In this document: positions 1 through 8,523 of the stretch, piece after piece | How positions within the stretch are numbered: the first letter of the stretch is position 1 | Layout: the number at the start of each line of letters is the position of its first letter | Assembly (NCBI GenBank): GCA_902492105.1 | Contig: CABUKD010000008.1 | Location: forward strand, 1-51,576 | Direction: 5' to 3' | Source of the DNA: an uncultured Clostridium sp. | GTDB lineage: Bacteria; Bacillota; Clostridia; TANB77; CAG-508 | Length of the DNA stretch: 51,576 nucleotides | Notes under the pieces: model-generated | The model's database searches: none | Told to the model about the DNA's origin: nothing | The model's input: the letters and a program-made list of their open reading frames with translations, nothing else | Position numbers and translations under genes: made by a program

Positions 1-120
1 TAATCGTACAAATTGCATTTACTTTACAGAATTGCTTTTAACTTTTCACTTGACGAATTATCCTAAGTTATCACATAGTAGATAATCTACATCCTATATA
101 AACAAATTACTCTTTTCCTA

Positions 121-2538
121 TTAATTCGCTATTAGCACTGGTCTAAAGCCATTACCTTCAGCAGCATTACCTGCATTGTTAAGATAAAAAAATAAGCCAC
201 CTCTTGTAGTAATACCATAAACTCCTCCACGTACAAATAACGGATTGCTTGAGTTAGGAAAATTAGAAACTGCAGAATACCATGAATTAGGTTCATAACC
301 ACCATAGCTTGAAGATCCGTACACTGATGTTTCATATAAAGCATCACCATATCGATCTTTATTTGCTTCATAATTTTGCATTGGACCTTCTGGACTACTA
401 AGTGGTCCTCTTGAATATACATCTTTAGTATAATTTTGACCTTTGTACAGACTAGAAGCATATGTGGTTAAACTTGCATCTCCATTACTTACATAAGCCG
501 CTACATATTCCTGAGAACCTCCTTTCATATCGTAAATTCCATATACATTTCCTGTTGTACTAGCATTAACTCCATAAGTTGTATCGTTATAGTTATATGT
601 TACATTAGTGCCACTTACACTTGGTCCTGTTCCTGCTTGCCCTGTCAAATAATTGCTATTTGGATTAACCCATACTTCACTATTTTTTCCATAAGCACTT
701 TGTGCAAGATAAGCTACTGCTCCCCATTCTGTATTTTTCATCATATGACTATTTAAACTCGCATTATAGCTTAAACAGGTATTATAGATATCATTTATAC
801 TTATACCTCGCCAACTTTGTACACCGGTTTGTATTTTTATTATATTACTACTACCTATATTTGTACTTGTTGCATCATTTTTGCTTGCTTCAAATTTTGC
901 TACCCATAGACCTGGCGCCGTACTACTATACTCAAATCCTGGATGAATATTCCAATTTCCTTGTCCACTTGCATTCTTCCATGTTGTTGTTCCATCTGCT
1001 GCTTCATTAGAAGTACCTTTCATAAATTTAATATTGATGTTTCCTCCTGATGAACTACTACTATGATACAATGAACTTATTTGATAGGCATATCTTGGTA
1101 TCCATACCCACATACTTCCGTCTTCTGTAATTGCATTTGCCCATTTTTTATCTGTTGTTGTATAACTATACCAGTCTGGGTCATTTGCTGTTGTTTCTAC
1201 TACATTTCCATCTACCCATTTTATCGGTGTTAGTTTTCCATCTGCTAAATCTGGTGTATTTACCCCTTTTTCTTCACTAAAACTCCCATCTGCTACTGCT
1301 GCTTTTTCTACTGTTACTGCACCTGATATGGTTTCTGTTTTATTTCCTGCTTTGTCTATTGTTAATACATGTAAATAATAAGTTCCTACTGTTTCTCCTA
1401 CTAAATTAATTGTTTGTCCATTGCTATTAAATGCATTTGCATAACTTGTTTCTTCTGTTCCTATCGGTGTACTTGTTGTATTATATACCCATTTGCAATT
1501 TGCTATTTCTATTCCACTTTCATTATCTGTATGAGTTACGCTTGCCGTTATAATTTCTCCTTCTGTTGCTGTCTGTGAACTTAATGTTATTTGTGCTAGT
1601 TGTGGTGGTATACCATCTTTTATATCAATGCTTGTATAATCTGTTATATTCGTTCCATCACTTAATACCGCAAATACTGTATCTCCATGTTGTAATTCTG
1701 TTATTCCTTGTACATCATCATATGGTTTATATACTCCTTCTATTGTATTTACTTGATATAAAATTTCTACATTTGGTACTTGTGTTTCTAAATGAATAGT
1801 TGCTGTTCCATTACTCCATACCGTTTCTCCTTTTTGTGTTATTGTTCCTTTTAGTTCTCCTATTAGTACTTCCGTTACCTTTTCTGTTGTTCCATTTTCA
1901 TTTGTTGCTTCTACCTTTATTTCATAGGTTGTTTTATCTGTTAATCCTGTTATATTTACTGTTAAATCTGTCGTGTCTCCTTTTGCCAATTGATAATCTT
2001 CGTCTGGCGCATCTTTTTCTTTATAATAGTAATTTAATGTTCCATTATTTAATCTGCTTACACTTACTTGCAATTCTACACTATTTGTTGTTTGGTTTAC
2101 TACTTTTATTTCATTTATATATGGTAATAGGTTATCTTCTTTTCCTATATAATCTATTTCTAGATCATCATATTCATTAATATGGATTTGAAATTTATAT
2201 CCTTCTGGTACGGTGATTATATAGTTTCCATTCTCATCTACTTTTTCTACATCTGTTTCTTTATTATTGATAATTTTGGCATCTTGCATGTCTTGCCATA
2301 AGTCATCTACTGTTACACTATCATCCAATGCTCTATTAATAGACCAATTTATTCCTACTATTCCTATTCTATCTTTATAGCTTGCTATTAATTGTTGTTC
2401 TTTTGACTGATTAGCTAAGTCTATTAATCCTCCATCTCCTAAAGCTGTTTGTATAGTGATTCCTGCCAATATTAGCATTACTACAATTGTTACCACTAAT
2501 GCTATTAAAGTGATTCCTTTTTCTTGTGTTATATTCAT
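121..2538 (-). CDS. Large pilin-like surface protein with FGE-sulfatase/C-type-lectin-like C-terminal domain
   Basis: An 805-residue protein. The N-terminus MNITQEKG followed by ITLIALVVTIVVMLILAGIT is a type III/IV prepilin signal: a short charged leader, Gly at -1, then a hydrophobic helix. It should be processed by a prepilin peptidase and exported. Residues ~140-225 look like a fibronectin III-type module, ~230-310 a beta-rich repeat and ~310-410 an Ig-like module (YYLHVLTIDKAGNKTETIS). From ~435 to the end lies a domain with WVWIPRYAY, NTEWGAVAYLAQ, GIYDMKGGSQEY and a final GFRPVL, resembling the formylglycine-generating-enzyme/C-type-lectin fold. The start has an AAAGGG Shine-Dalgarno site. 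The first ~410 residues are closely related to the gene at 40273-42166, but the C-terminus is unrelated. An upstream leader ORF and terminator may control it. Function is not established; adhesion or a minor pilin is likely. Confidence 0.85.
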   Translation of the reverse strand: MNITQEKGITLIALVVTIVVMLILAGITIQTALGDGGLIDLANQSKEQQLIASYKDRIGIVGINWSINRALDDSVTVDDLWQDMQDAKIINNKETDVEKVDENGNYIITVPEGYKFQIHINEYDDLEIDYIGKEDNLLPYINEIKVVNQTTNSVELQVSVSRLNNGTLNYYYKEKDAPDEDYQLAKGDTTDLTVNITGLTDKTTYEIKVEATNENGTTEKVTEVLIGELKGTITQKGETVWSNGTATIHLETQVPNVEILYQVNTIEGVYKPYDDVQGITELQHGDTVFAVLSDGTNITDYTSIDIKDGIPPQLAQITLSSQTATEGEIITASVTHTDNESGIEIANCKWVYNTTSTPIGTEETSYANAFNSNGQTINLVGETVGTYYLHVLTIDKAGNKTETISGAVTVEKAAVADGSFSEEKGVNTPDLADGKLTPIKWVDGNVVETTANDPDWYSYTTTDKKWANAITEDGSMWVWIPRYAYQISSLYHSSSSSGGNINIKFMKGTSNEAADGTTTWKNASGQGNWNIHPGFEYSSTAPGLWVAKFEASKNDATSTNIGSSNIIKIQTGVQSWRGISINDIYNTCLSYNASLNSHMMKNTEWGAVAYLAQSAYGKNSEVWVNPNSNYLTGQAGTGPSVSGTNVTYNYNDTTYGVNASTTGNVYGIYDMKGGSQEYVAAYVSNGDASLTTYASSLYKGQNYTKDVYSRGPLSSPEGPMQNYEANKDRYGDALYETSVYGSSSYGGYEPNSWYSAVSNFPNSSNPLFVRGGVYGITTRGGLFFYLNNAGNAAEGNGFRPVLIAN

Positions 2539-2626
2539 ATTTTCTTTTTCCCTTTCTTCTATTTTTTTATTTTATATACATTTATTTTATACATCTATGC
2601 TTCTTTTGTACTTTTTTCTTTAAAAC

Positions 2627-2668
2627 GCAAAAAAGATGAATTATGCTTTTTTAGGCATAACCCATCTT
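2627..2668 (-). terminator. Intrinsic terminator between leader ORF and pilin-like gene
   Basis: On the minus strand the arms AAGATGGGTTATGC and GCATAATTCATCTT pair over 14 positions. Two of these are G-U pairs, so the fold suits RNA of this strand. A TTTTTT run follows. It lies between the promoter at 2832-2860 and the pilin-like gene, which makes it a premature terminator (attenuator) for that gene. Confidence 0.8.
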
Positions 2669-2735
2669 CCTATTTTGATATATGATATATAATTTTTGTA
2701 CAACAAATAAAGCTAAATTCTCTTTAGCTATTGGC

Positions 2736-2792
2736 TTAAATGTTAGCTCTCTCTCTCTCTCTCTCTCTTACTGTTTCAGTACTTTTGAACAT
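2736..2792 (-). CDS. Leader ORF containing a GA dinucleotide tract (18 codons in the current frame)
   Basis: An ATG at 2792, with an AAGGAG Shine-Dalgarno site ~11 nt upstream, starts MFKSTETVRERE..., an Arg-Glu run encoded by the dinucleotide tract, and stops at TAA 2738-2736. One extra GA unit would change the downstream frame so that it stays open to a TAA at 2651-2649, inside the loop of the terminator at 2627-2668. The leader resembles the one at 42166 (MKNLESIEIVRERE...). It could instead be the relic of a deleted pilin-like gene: the +1-unit frame reads FKPIAKENLALFVV, loosely like the prepilin segment SKPKGITLIALVV. Translation has not been shown. Confidence 0.5.
   Translation of the reverse strand: MFKSTETVRERERERANI
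2747..2768. repeat. (CT)11 simple sequence repeat
   Basis: Eleven uninterrupted CT units on the plus strand (AG on the coding strand), inside the leader ORF. Tracts of this length are prone to slipped-strand mispairing, so the unit count should vary among cells. Confidence 0.95.
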
Positions 2793-2831
2793 TTCTGTTC
2801 TTTCTCCTTCACTTTTTCTTTTTCTATTCAC

Positions 2832-2860
2832 ATTATACCAATAAGCTTTTTTCTTTTCAA
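2832..2860 (-). promoter_or_regulatory. Sigma-A-type promoter of leader/pilin-like locus
   Basis: Minus strand TTGAAA (2860-2855), 17-nt spacer, TATAAT (2837-2832). It lies ~40 bp before the leader ATG at 2792. No comparably good promoter is visible between the terminator and the pilin-like gene. Confidence 0.75.
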
Positions 2861-3126
2861 GTATTTTTTCTACTTTATCCTGTTTATTTTAATATGTCAA
2901 TGAGAATTTTAAGTATCGCATTAGCACTCACCCTTTTCATTGAATACTTCCTAATAGTTGATATCTAATTGAATGCTAACTATTTTTTATAATTTTTTCA
3001 TATTTTTCTACATTGTTTATAAAATTATGGTATAATAAAATCTAATTGAAAAAATGAAATAAAAATAAAATCTAAATGGAGATATTAATTATAAATCTCT
3101 ATGTAAAAAGATAGGAATGAAAACAT

Positions 3127-3985
3127 ATGGATCGTTTTGAACAAACAAAAAAGGCAGGATTATTTGGTATTTTAGGCAATTTATTTTTGCTAATTATAAA
3201 GGCTGTTGCTCGGCTTTTTCTTTCATAGTCAAGCGATGATTGCTGATGCTGCCAATAGTGCAAGCGATATTTTTGCTTCTTTAATGACTTTTATTGGTAA
3301 TAAAATTGCAAGTGAACCTAAAGACCATTCTCATAATTTTGGACATGGAAAAGCAGAATATATTTTTTCTATGTTTATTGCTATTTCTATGATTGTGGTT
3401 TCTTTTAAACTACTTTATGATTCTCTTCAAAGTTTACTTGTAGGAAGTGAATTAGTTTTTTCTTGGTTTTTGGTATTAGTTTGTATTCTTACTATTGTTG
3501 TGAAGCTAACTCTTTTTTTATATACTCGTAAACTTTCTAAAAAATATACTAATATCTTGTTAGAAGCCAATCAAAAGGACCATAGAAATGATTGCATTGT
3601 AACTACCTTTACTCTCATTTCTGTTCTATTAACATTAGCTAATATTTATTGGTTTGATGGAGTAGTTGGTATTGGAATTTCTATTTGGATTTGTATCACA
3701 GGTGTAAAGATTTTTATAGAGAGCTATAATGTGTTAATGGATATTTCTCTAGATGATAAAACCGAAGAATTGATTTTAGATATAGCACACCATTATAAAG
3801 AAATACAAAAAGTGGATGAAATTTCATCCACTCCTGTTGGTTATCAATATGTAGTAGTTCTTACCATTTATGTAGATGGTAATATGACTACTTTTGAAAG
3901 CCATAAATTAGCAGATAATTTAGAAAAAGATGTAACTAAATTAGATAAAATTTATAAGGCTATTGTCCACGTTAACCCAATTTAG
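3127..3985 (+). pseudogene. Cation diffusion facilitator family transporter, frameshifted near the N-terminus
   Basis: The ATG at 3127 (AGGAATG upstream) begins MDRFEQTKKAGLFGILGNLFLLIIKAVA, the usual start of a CDF/ZT-dimer transporter. That frame then hits a TAG. The family sequence resumes one frame over at ~3206 with GFFFHSQAMIADAANSASDIF and continues to the end. The TM segments and the DH...NFGHGKAE and D-H-R-N-D metal-site regions are intact, as is the cytoplasmic C-terminal domain. One surplus base near 3205-3213 explains the break. Joined, the product would be ~285 residues, normal for the family. It may be a genuine pseudogene, a sequencing error, or less likely a recoded gene. CDF proteins export divalent metals such as Zn, Fe or Mn across the membrane. 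Confidence 0.8.
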
Positions 3986-4019
3986 TTTTTAGCTAATATA
4001 CATTAAGTCTTATTAAACC

Positions 4020-4149
4020 TTAGAATTGTCTTTTTCGATTTTTAAAACCTTTCCCCTTTTGGACAGCTGTAACTCGGCCCAAATGCCTCGAACAGCTGTC
4101 ACAATGGTCGCCCACGCAAGGCCTTAAAAATCTTAAAAGACAATTCTAA
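4020..4149 (-). repeat. Structured dispersed element, copy A
   Basis: ~130 bp bounded by the inverted repeat TTAGAATTGTCTTTT. It shares its core (GGCCTTGCGTGGGCGACCAT, GACAGCTGTTCGAGGC, AAAAGGGGAAAGG) with 14705-14850 and 15343-15486. The core is on the minus strand, i.e. in the same sense as clpC, whose stop codon is 23 bp away. The inner helix (TTTTTAAGGCCTT with AAGGTTTTAAAAA) needs G-U pairs, so the minus-strand RNA is the one that folds. Confidence 0.85.
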
Positions 4150-4171
4150 TACTTTTATTGTTATTCTTCTT

Positions 4172-6622
4172 TTAAGAAATAACAATCTCCTCATTTTCTA
4201 CTTTTGCTACTGCTTTTTGATGAGATTTCATTTTACCATCTAAAATAGCTTCTGCAATTTTATCTTCTAATAAGTTTTGTATTGCTCTTTTTAAAGGTCT
4301 TGCTCCATAGTTAACATCAATTCCTTTTTTAGCAATTAATTCTTTTACACTATTATCAATAGTTAATTCCATATTTTGTTCTTGTAAACGTTTTGTTACT
4401 TGAGATAGCATAATATCAATAATTTGTTTAATATCCTCTTCGTTTAGTTTATGGAATACAATAATTTCGTCAATACGGTTAATAAATTCTGGTCTAAATT
4501 CTTTTTTAAGTTCTCCCATAACGTCTTTTTTGATAGCCTCATATTCTTTTTGTGTCTCTTCTTTTTGATTATTCGCAATGGTAAAACCTAAAGTATTTTT
4601 ATCTGTAATTAACCTAGCACCAATGTTAGATGTCATAATAACAACTGTATTTTTAAAGTTAACCATTCTTCCTTGGCTATCTGTTAAACGTCCATCATCT
4701 AGAATTTGTAGTAACATGTTCATAACATCTGGATGTGCTTTTTCTATTTCATCAAATAGAATAACAGAATATGGTTTTCTTCTAATTTTTTCGGTTAATT
4801 GACCACCTTCGTCAAAACCAACATATCCTGGAGGTGAACCAATTAATTTTGCAACAGAGTGTGGTTCCATATATTCAGACATATCTATACGAATCATAGC
4901 ATTTTCGTTGCCGAATAAGCTTTCTGCTAAAGCTTTGGAAAGTTCTGTTTTACCAACACCTGTTGGTCCTAAGAATAGAAAAGAACCAATTGGACGATTA
5001 GGATCTTTTAAACCTACTCTTCCTCTTCTAATTGCTTTTGCAACTGCTTCTACCGCTTCGTTTTGTCCAATTACTCTTTTATGCAAAGTTTCTTCTAGAT
5101 TTTTTAATTTTTCGTTTTCACTTTGGGTTAGTTTTTGAACAGGTACACCAGTCCAACTAGAAACAACTTCTGCAATATCTTCTTCGGTTAAAGTAGTAAT
5201 ACTTTTTGTATTTTTACTTTCCCATTTTTCTTTTTCTTTGGCTAATTTTTCTTTAGCTGCTTTTTCTTTATCACGAATAGAAGCTGCTTTTTCAAAGTCT
5301 TGGGAACGAATTGCATCTTCTTTTTCTTTATCTAGTTGTGCTATTTTATCACTTAATTTTTTCAAAGAATCTGGTTCTGTATAAGTTCTCATTTTTACTT
5401 TTGATGCTGCTTCATCAATTAAGTCTATTGCTTTATCTGGTAAAAATCTATCATTAATATATCTTGTAGATAATTCAACAGAAGCTTTTATTGCTTCATC
5501 TGTAATTTTTACATTATGATGTGCTTCATATTTATCTCTAATACCTTTTAGAATTTCTACAGTTTCTTCTTGGCTTGGTTCGCCAACAGTTACTGGGCTA
5601 AAACGTCTTTCTAATGCACTATCTTTTTCAATATATTTACGATATTCATTTAAAGTAGTTGCACCAATTACTTGAACTTCACCTCTTGCCAATAATGGTT
5701 TTAGGATATTAGCTGCATCTACAGCTCCTTCTGCAGAACCTGCACCTACAATGGTATGAACCTCATCAATAAATAAAATAACATCTCCTGCTTTTTTTAC
5801 TTCTTCTAAGCATTTTTTGATTCTTTCTTCAAAGTCTCCACGGTATTTAGCTCCTGCTACCATACTAGCAATATCAAGGCTTACCACTCTTTTATTTTTA
5901 AGCATTTGTGGAACATCTTCTGCTACAATTTTTTCTGCCAAGCCTTCTACTACTGCGGTTTTACCAACACCAGGTTCACCAATTAAACAAGGATTGTTTT
6001 TAGTTCTTCTAGATAAAATTTCAATTACCCTTTCAATTTCTTTTTTTCTACCAATAACAGGGTCTAGCTTTCCTTCTCTAGCACGTTTGGTTAAATCTCC
6101 TCCAAATTGGTTTAAAGTAGGAGTTTGGTTATAGCTACCTCTTCCTTTAGAAGTGTTTGACTTTTCAGAGCCACTTGCACTTTCTTCTTCATTTACTACC
6201 TTTAAAATTTCATTATATAACTTTTGTGGATTTACATTTAAATCCATCATAATACGAACAGCAACACTATCTCCTTCACGCATAATACCAATTAAAAGAT
6301 GTTCTGTTCCAATAAATTCAGAACCTAATTTCCTTGCTTCTATAAAAGCATTTTCAATTACTCTTTTACTTCTTGGAGTAAAACCAATGGTAGTTTCATC
6401 CTCTATTGGATCACCTCTTCCAATTAGCACTTCAATTGCTTCTGCCACTTTTTCACTGGTTACTTCTTGTAAATTTAGTACTTGGCTTGCCACACCACTA
6501 CCTTCTTTTACTAAACCATATAAAATATGTTCTGTACCTATATAATTATGTCCAAATTCAGCTGCTAACTCAGCTGCTAATTCTAGTGCCTTTTCAGCAC
6601 GATTTGTAAATTTATATGTCAT
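4172..6622 (-). CDS. clpC: ATP-dependent Clp protease ATP-binding subunit ClpC
   Basis: A Hsp100 AAA+ unfoldase that recognises substrates, including McsB-arginylated proteins, and feeds them to ClpP. About 816 residues. The double Clp N-domain (RAEKALELAAE..., two EHLL/EHIL repeats) comes first, then D1 with Walker A GEPGVGKT, a UVR-type segment (QDFEKAASIRDKEK), D2 with GPTGVGKTE, and a C-terminal D2-small domain. The frame is open further upstream into a repeat element. The Shine-Dalgarno AAAGGAG followed by ATGATG shows the true start is MTYKFTNRAEKAL; the second ATG has the better 6-nt spacing. It is the last gene of the ctsR-mcsA-mcsB-clpC operon. The region immediately 5' of the Shine-Dalgarno is a palindromic repeat (6638-6680). 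Confidence 0.97.
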   Translation of the reverse strand: MTYKFTNRAEKALELAAELAAEFGHNYIGTEHILYGLVKEGSGVASQVLNLQEVTSEKVAEAIEVLIGRGDPIEDETTIGFTPRSKRVIENAFIEARKLGSEFIGTEHLLIGIMREGDSVAVRIMMDLNVNPQKLYNEILKVVNEEESASGSEKSNTSKGRGSYNQTPTLNQFGGDLTKRAREGKLDPVIGRKKEIERVIEILSRRTKNNPCLIGEPGVGKTAVVEGLAEKIVAEDVPQMLKNKRVVSLDIASMVAGAKYRGDFEERIKKCLEEVKKAGDVILFIDEVHTIVGAGSAEGAVDAANILKPLLARGEVQVIGATTLNEYRKYIEKDSALERRFSPVTVGEPSQEETVEILKGIRDKYEAHHNVKITDEAIKASVELSTRYINDRFLPDKAIDLIDEAASKVKMRTYTEPDSLKKLSDKIAQLDKEKEDAIRSQDFEKAASIRDKEKAAKEKLAKEKEKWESKNTKSITTLTEEDIAEVVSSWTGVPVQKLTQSENEKLKNLEETLHKRVIGQNEAVEAVAKAIRRGRVGLKDPNRPIGSFLFLGPTGVGKTELSKALAESLFGNENAMIRIDMSEYMEPHSVAKLIGSPPGYVGFDEGGQLTEKIRRKPYSVILFDEIEKAHPDVMNMLLQILDDGRLTDSQGRMVNFKNTVVIMTSNIGARLITDKNTLGFTIANNQKEETQKEYEAIKKDVMGELKKEFRPEFINRIDEIIVFHKLNEEDIKQIIDIMLSQVTKRLQEQNMELTIDNSVKELIAKKGIDVNYGARPLKRAIQNLLEDKIAEAILDGKMKSHQKAVAKVENEEIVIS

Positions 6623-6637
6623 CATTTTCTCCTTTCT

Positions 6638-6680
6638 GGGGACGGTTCTCACTGACCCCAAATGGGGTCACTTGGGACAC
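6638..6680 (-). repeat. REP/MITE-like palindromic element abutting the clpC Shine-Dalgarno
   Basis: On the minus strand it reads GTGTCCCAAG, the hairpin TGACCCC-ATTT-GGGGTCA, then GAACCGTCCCC, immediately followed by AGAAAGGAG. It is nearly identical to, and has the same gene-relative orientation as, the element before leuS (24009-24051). Confidence 0.8.
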
Positions 6681-6731
6681 TTCATGTTGTTGCGTCCTCT
6701 TTCTATTTTCTTCTATTTTCTTTTATTTTAC

Positions 6732-7748
6732 TTATTCTTTCATAATCTGCTTAATTACTTCTGGTCTTTTAATTTCTCTTTCGTAACCATCTAATGGTTT
6801 ACCTACATATTTTTGCAAATTTGCAGGTTGATTATATAAATATAGCTTTGAGACCTTACTATCTGTTAATTCTTTAATAATACCTAAATCTGTTCCTAAT
6901 TTTACATAGGATAGAAGTTTTTTACATTCATCTGAAGAAAGCTTTGTTGCATAGGCAAGTGTTCCATAAGCACGGTAAACTCTATCTTCTAAGTCTATAG
7001 AATTTTTTGCCAAATATTTTCTTGCCATTCTCTCTTGTTCAATTACCTTTTCAGTAATTAAATTTAAGTTTTTAATAATATCATTTTCAGAAAGTCCTAG
7101 TGTTTGATTATTAGAAATTTGATAAATATCGCCTTGACTTTGTGTTCCTTCTCCATAAATACCACGAATATTCATTCCAAAACCATTTACCACATTTAAA
7201 ATTTTAGTAATATTACCAGTCATAGTTAATGCAGGTAAATGAACCATAACAGATGCTCTCATTGCAGTACCAACATTGGTAGGGCATGCTGTTAAATAAC
7301 CATATTTTGGATGACAAGCATAATGCAAGCAATTATCTAATTTCTCGTCTATTTCGATGGCTAAATTCTTTAAGTTTTCTAAATCTAATCCGGAACAAAA
7401 AACCTGCATACGAATATGATCTTCTTCATTAATCATCATACATATATTTTCTTCATCGTTAACAATAATTGCTCCCTTTTTTTCTTTGTCTGCTGCAAAT
7501 TCTGGGCTAATTACATGCTTTTCCACTAAGCTTACTTTTGTAATATCATCCAAATCTTCCAAACGAATAAATTTTAAACCATATCCTAAACTTGGTGTAA
7601 CTTCTTTCATTTTATCTAATACTTCTTCTGCTTGTTCTTTCGAAAATTTCGTAGGAAATGGAATATCATCTAAATTTCTAGCAAGCCTAACTCTAGAGCT
7701 TATGACTACATCAGAATCTTTTCCATTTTGTAAGTACCAATTTAACAT
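6732..7748 (-). CDS. mcsB: Protein arginine kinase McsB
   Basis: 338 residues, full length for McsB. It is an ATP:guanido phosphotransferase fold enzyme that phosphorylates arginines on CtsR and on misfolded proteins, marking them for ClpC-ClpP. Family motifs visible include the N-terminal SSRVRLARNLDDIPFP, the nucleotide-binding NDEENICMMINEEDHIRMQ and the active-site region CPTNVGTAMRASVMVHLPAL. The start has AAAGGAGG with good spacing. It sits between mcsA and clpC in the standard order, but is separated from clpC by the repeat at 6638-6680. Confidence 0.97.
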   Translation of the reverse strand: MLNWYLQNGKDSDVVISSRVRLARNLDDIPFPTKFSKEQAEEVLDKMKEVTPSLGYGLKFIRLEDLDDITKVSLVEKHVISPEFAADKEKKGAIIVNDEENICMMINEEDHIRMQVFCSGLDLENLKNLAIEIDEKLDNCLHYACHPKYGYLTACPTNVGTAMRASVMVHLPALTMTGNITKILNVVNGFGMNIRGIYGEGTQSQGDIYQISNNQTLGLSENDIIKNLNLITEKVIEQERMARKYLAKNSIDLEDRVYRAYGTLAYATKLSSDECKKLLSYVKLGTDLGIIKELTDSKVSKLYLYNQPANLQKYVGKPLDGYEREIKRPEVIKQIMKE

Positions 7749-7824
7749 ACTTTTCCTCCTTTTAAATGTTTCTTTCTCCCTAATAGGGAGAACTTTTAAT
7801 ATTCATTTTTCTAGTTTTTATCTC

Positions 7825-8433
7825 TTATTTTTCATTGTACTTTTTAATTTCATCTCTTATTTTAGCTGCATCTTCATAACGTTCTTCTTTAATAGCTTGT
7901 TTTAAATCTGCATTTAGTTTTTCTAGTTTCTCTTGAATTTCATTTTTTACACTTGATTTCTTTGTTTCTGCTTTACCTTTTGAGTTTTCGCCCTTACTTT
8001 CTTTTTGTTTTAATTTTTCTAAATCTTCTGCTACAGATTTTTTCTCTTGATTAGATAATCTACTTCTTCTACCTACATGTATAGAAGAACCATGAATATT
8101 TTTAAAGACAGAATCTAAAGTATCTGCAAAAATATCATAGCAATGGCTACATCCAAATTTTCCTGTATCTACAAATTCATCATAAGTCATTCCGCAGTTA
8201 TCACATTGTAAGCCTCCTGTTTTTGTAAAGCTTGGCAAAAATTGTGTATCCATAGCATCATTTAAGAAATCTCCTAAAAAGCTAGAAAAGTTAATTGGCA
8301 TATTAAAATCTAAGCTTTCTAAACCTAAACTTTTTGCACATTTATCGCAAAGTGCCATTTCTTTTTTTACTCCATTAATAATTTGAGTATAACGAAAATT
8401 TACCTCATTTTTTCCACAATTTTGACATAACAT
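7825..8433 (-). CDS. mcsA: McsA, activator of McsB (zinc-finger/UVR protein)
   Basis: About 202 residues. It has an N-terminal CxxC zinc motif (MLCQNCGKNE) with a second pair (CDKC), and two further CxxC pairs (CDNCGMTY, CSHC). The middle is charged, and a C-terminal UVR domain carries LNADLKQAIKEERYEDAAKIRDEIKK. McsA binds zinc and stimulates McsB kinase activity. The start is MLCQN, with GGGAGG 10 nt upstream; a TTG three codons earlier is less likely. It is the second gene of the ctsR operon. Confidence 0.95.
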   Translation of the reverse strand: MLCQNCGKNEVNFRYTQIINGVKKEMALCDKCAKSLGLESLDFNMPINFSSFLGDFLNDAMDTQFLPSFTKTGGLQCDNCGMTYDEFVDTGKFGCSHCYDIFADTLDSVFKNIHGSSIHVGRRSRLSNQEKKSVAEDLEKLKQKESKGENSKGKAETKKSSVKNEIQEKLEKLNADLKQAIKEERYEDAAKIRDEIKKYNEK

Positions 8434-8523
8434 AAATATCAAACCTCCCTATTTTGATTTTATTATATGACTTTTTCTTTTTTATTGCTAAATTCATTTT
8501 GATGTTTCATCTCTTTTGTATGT

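Noticed and set aside
2539..3126. A c-di-GMP (GEMM) riboswitch upstream of the pilin-like gene
   Set aside because: None of the conserved GEMM core sequences is present; the leader contains only the GA tract, short ORF and terminator.
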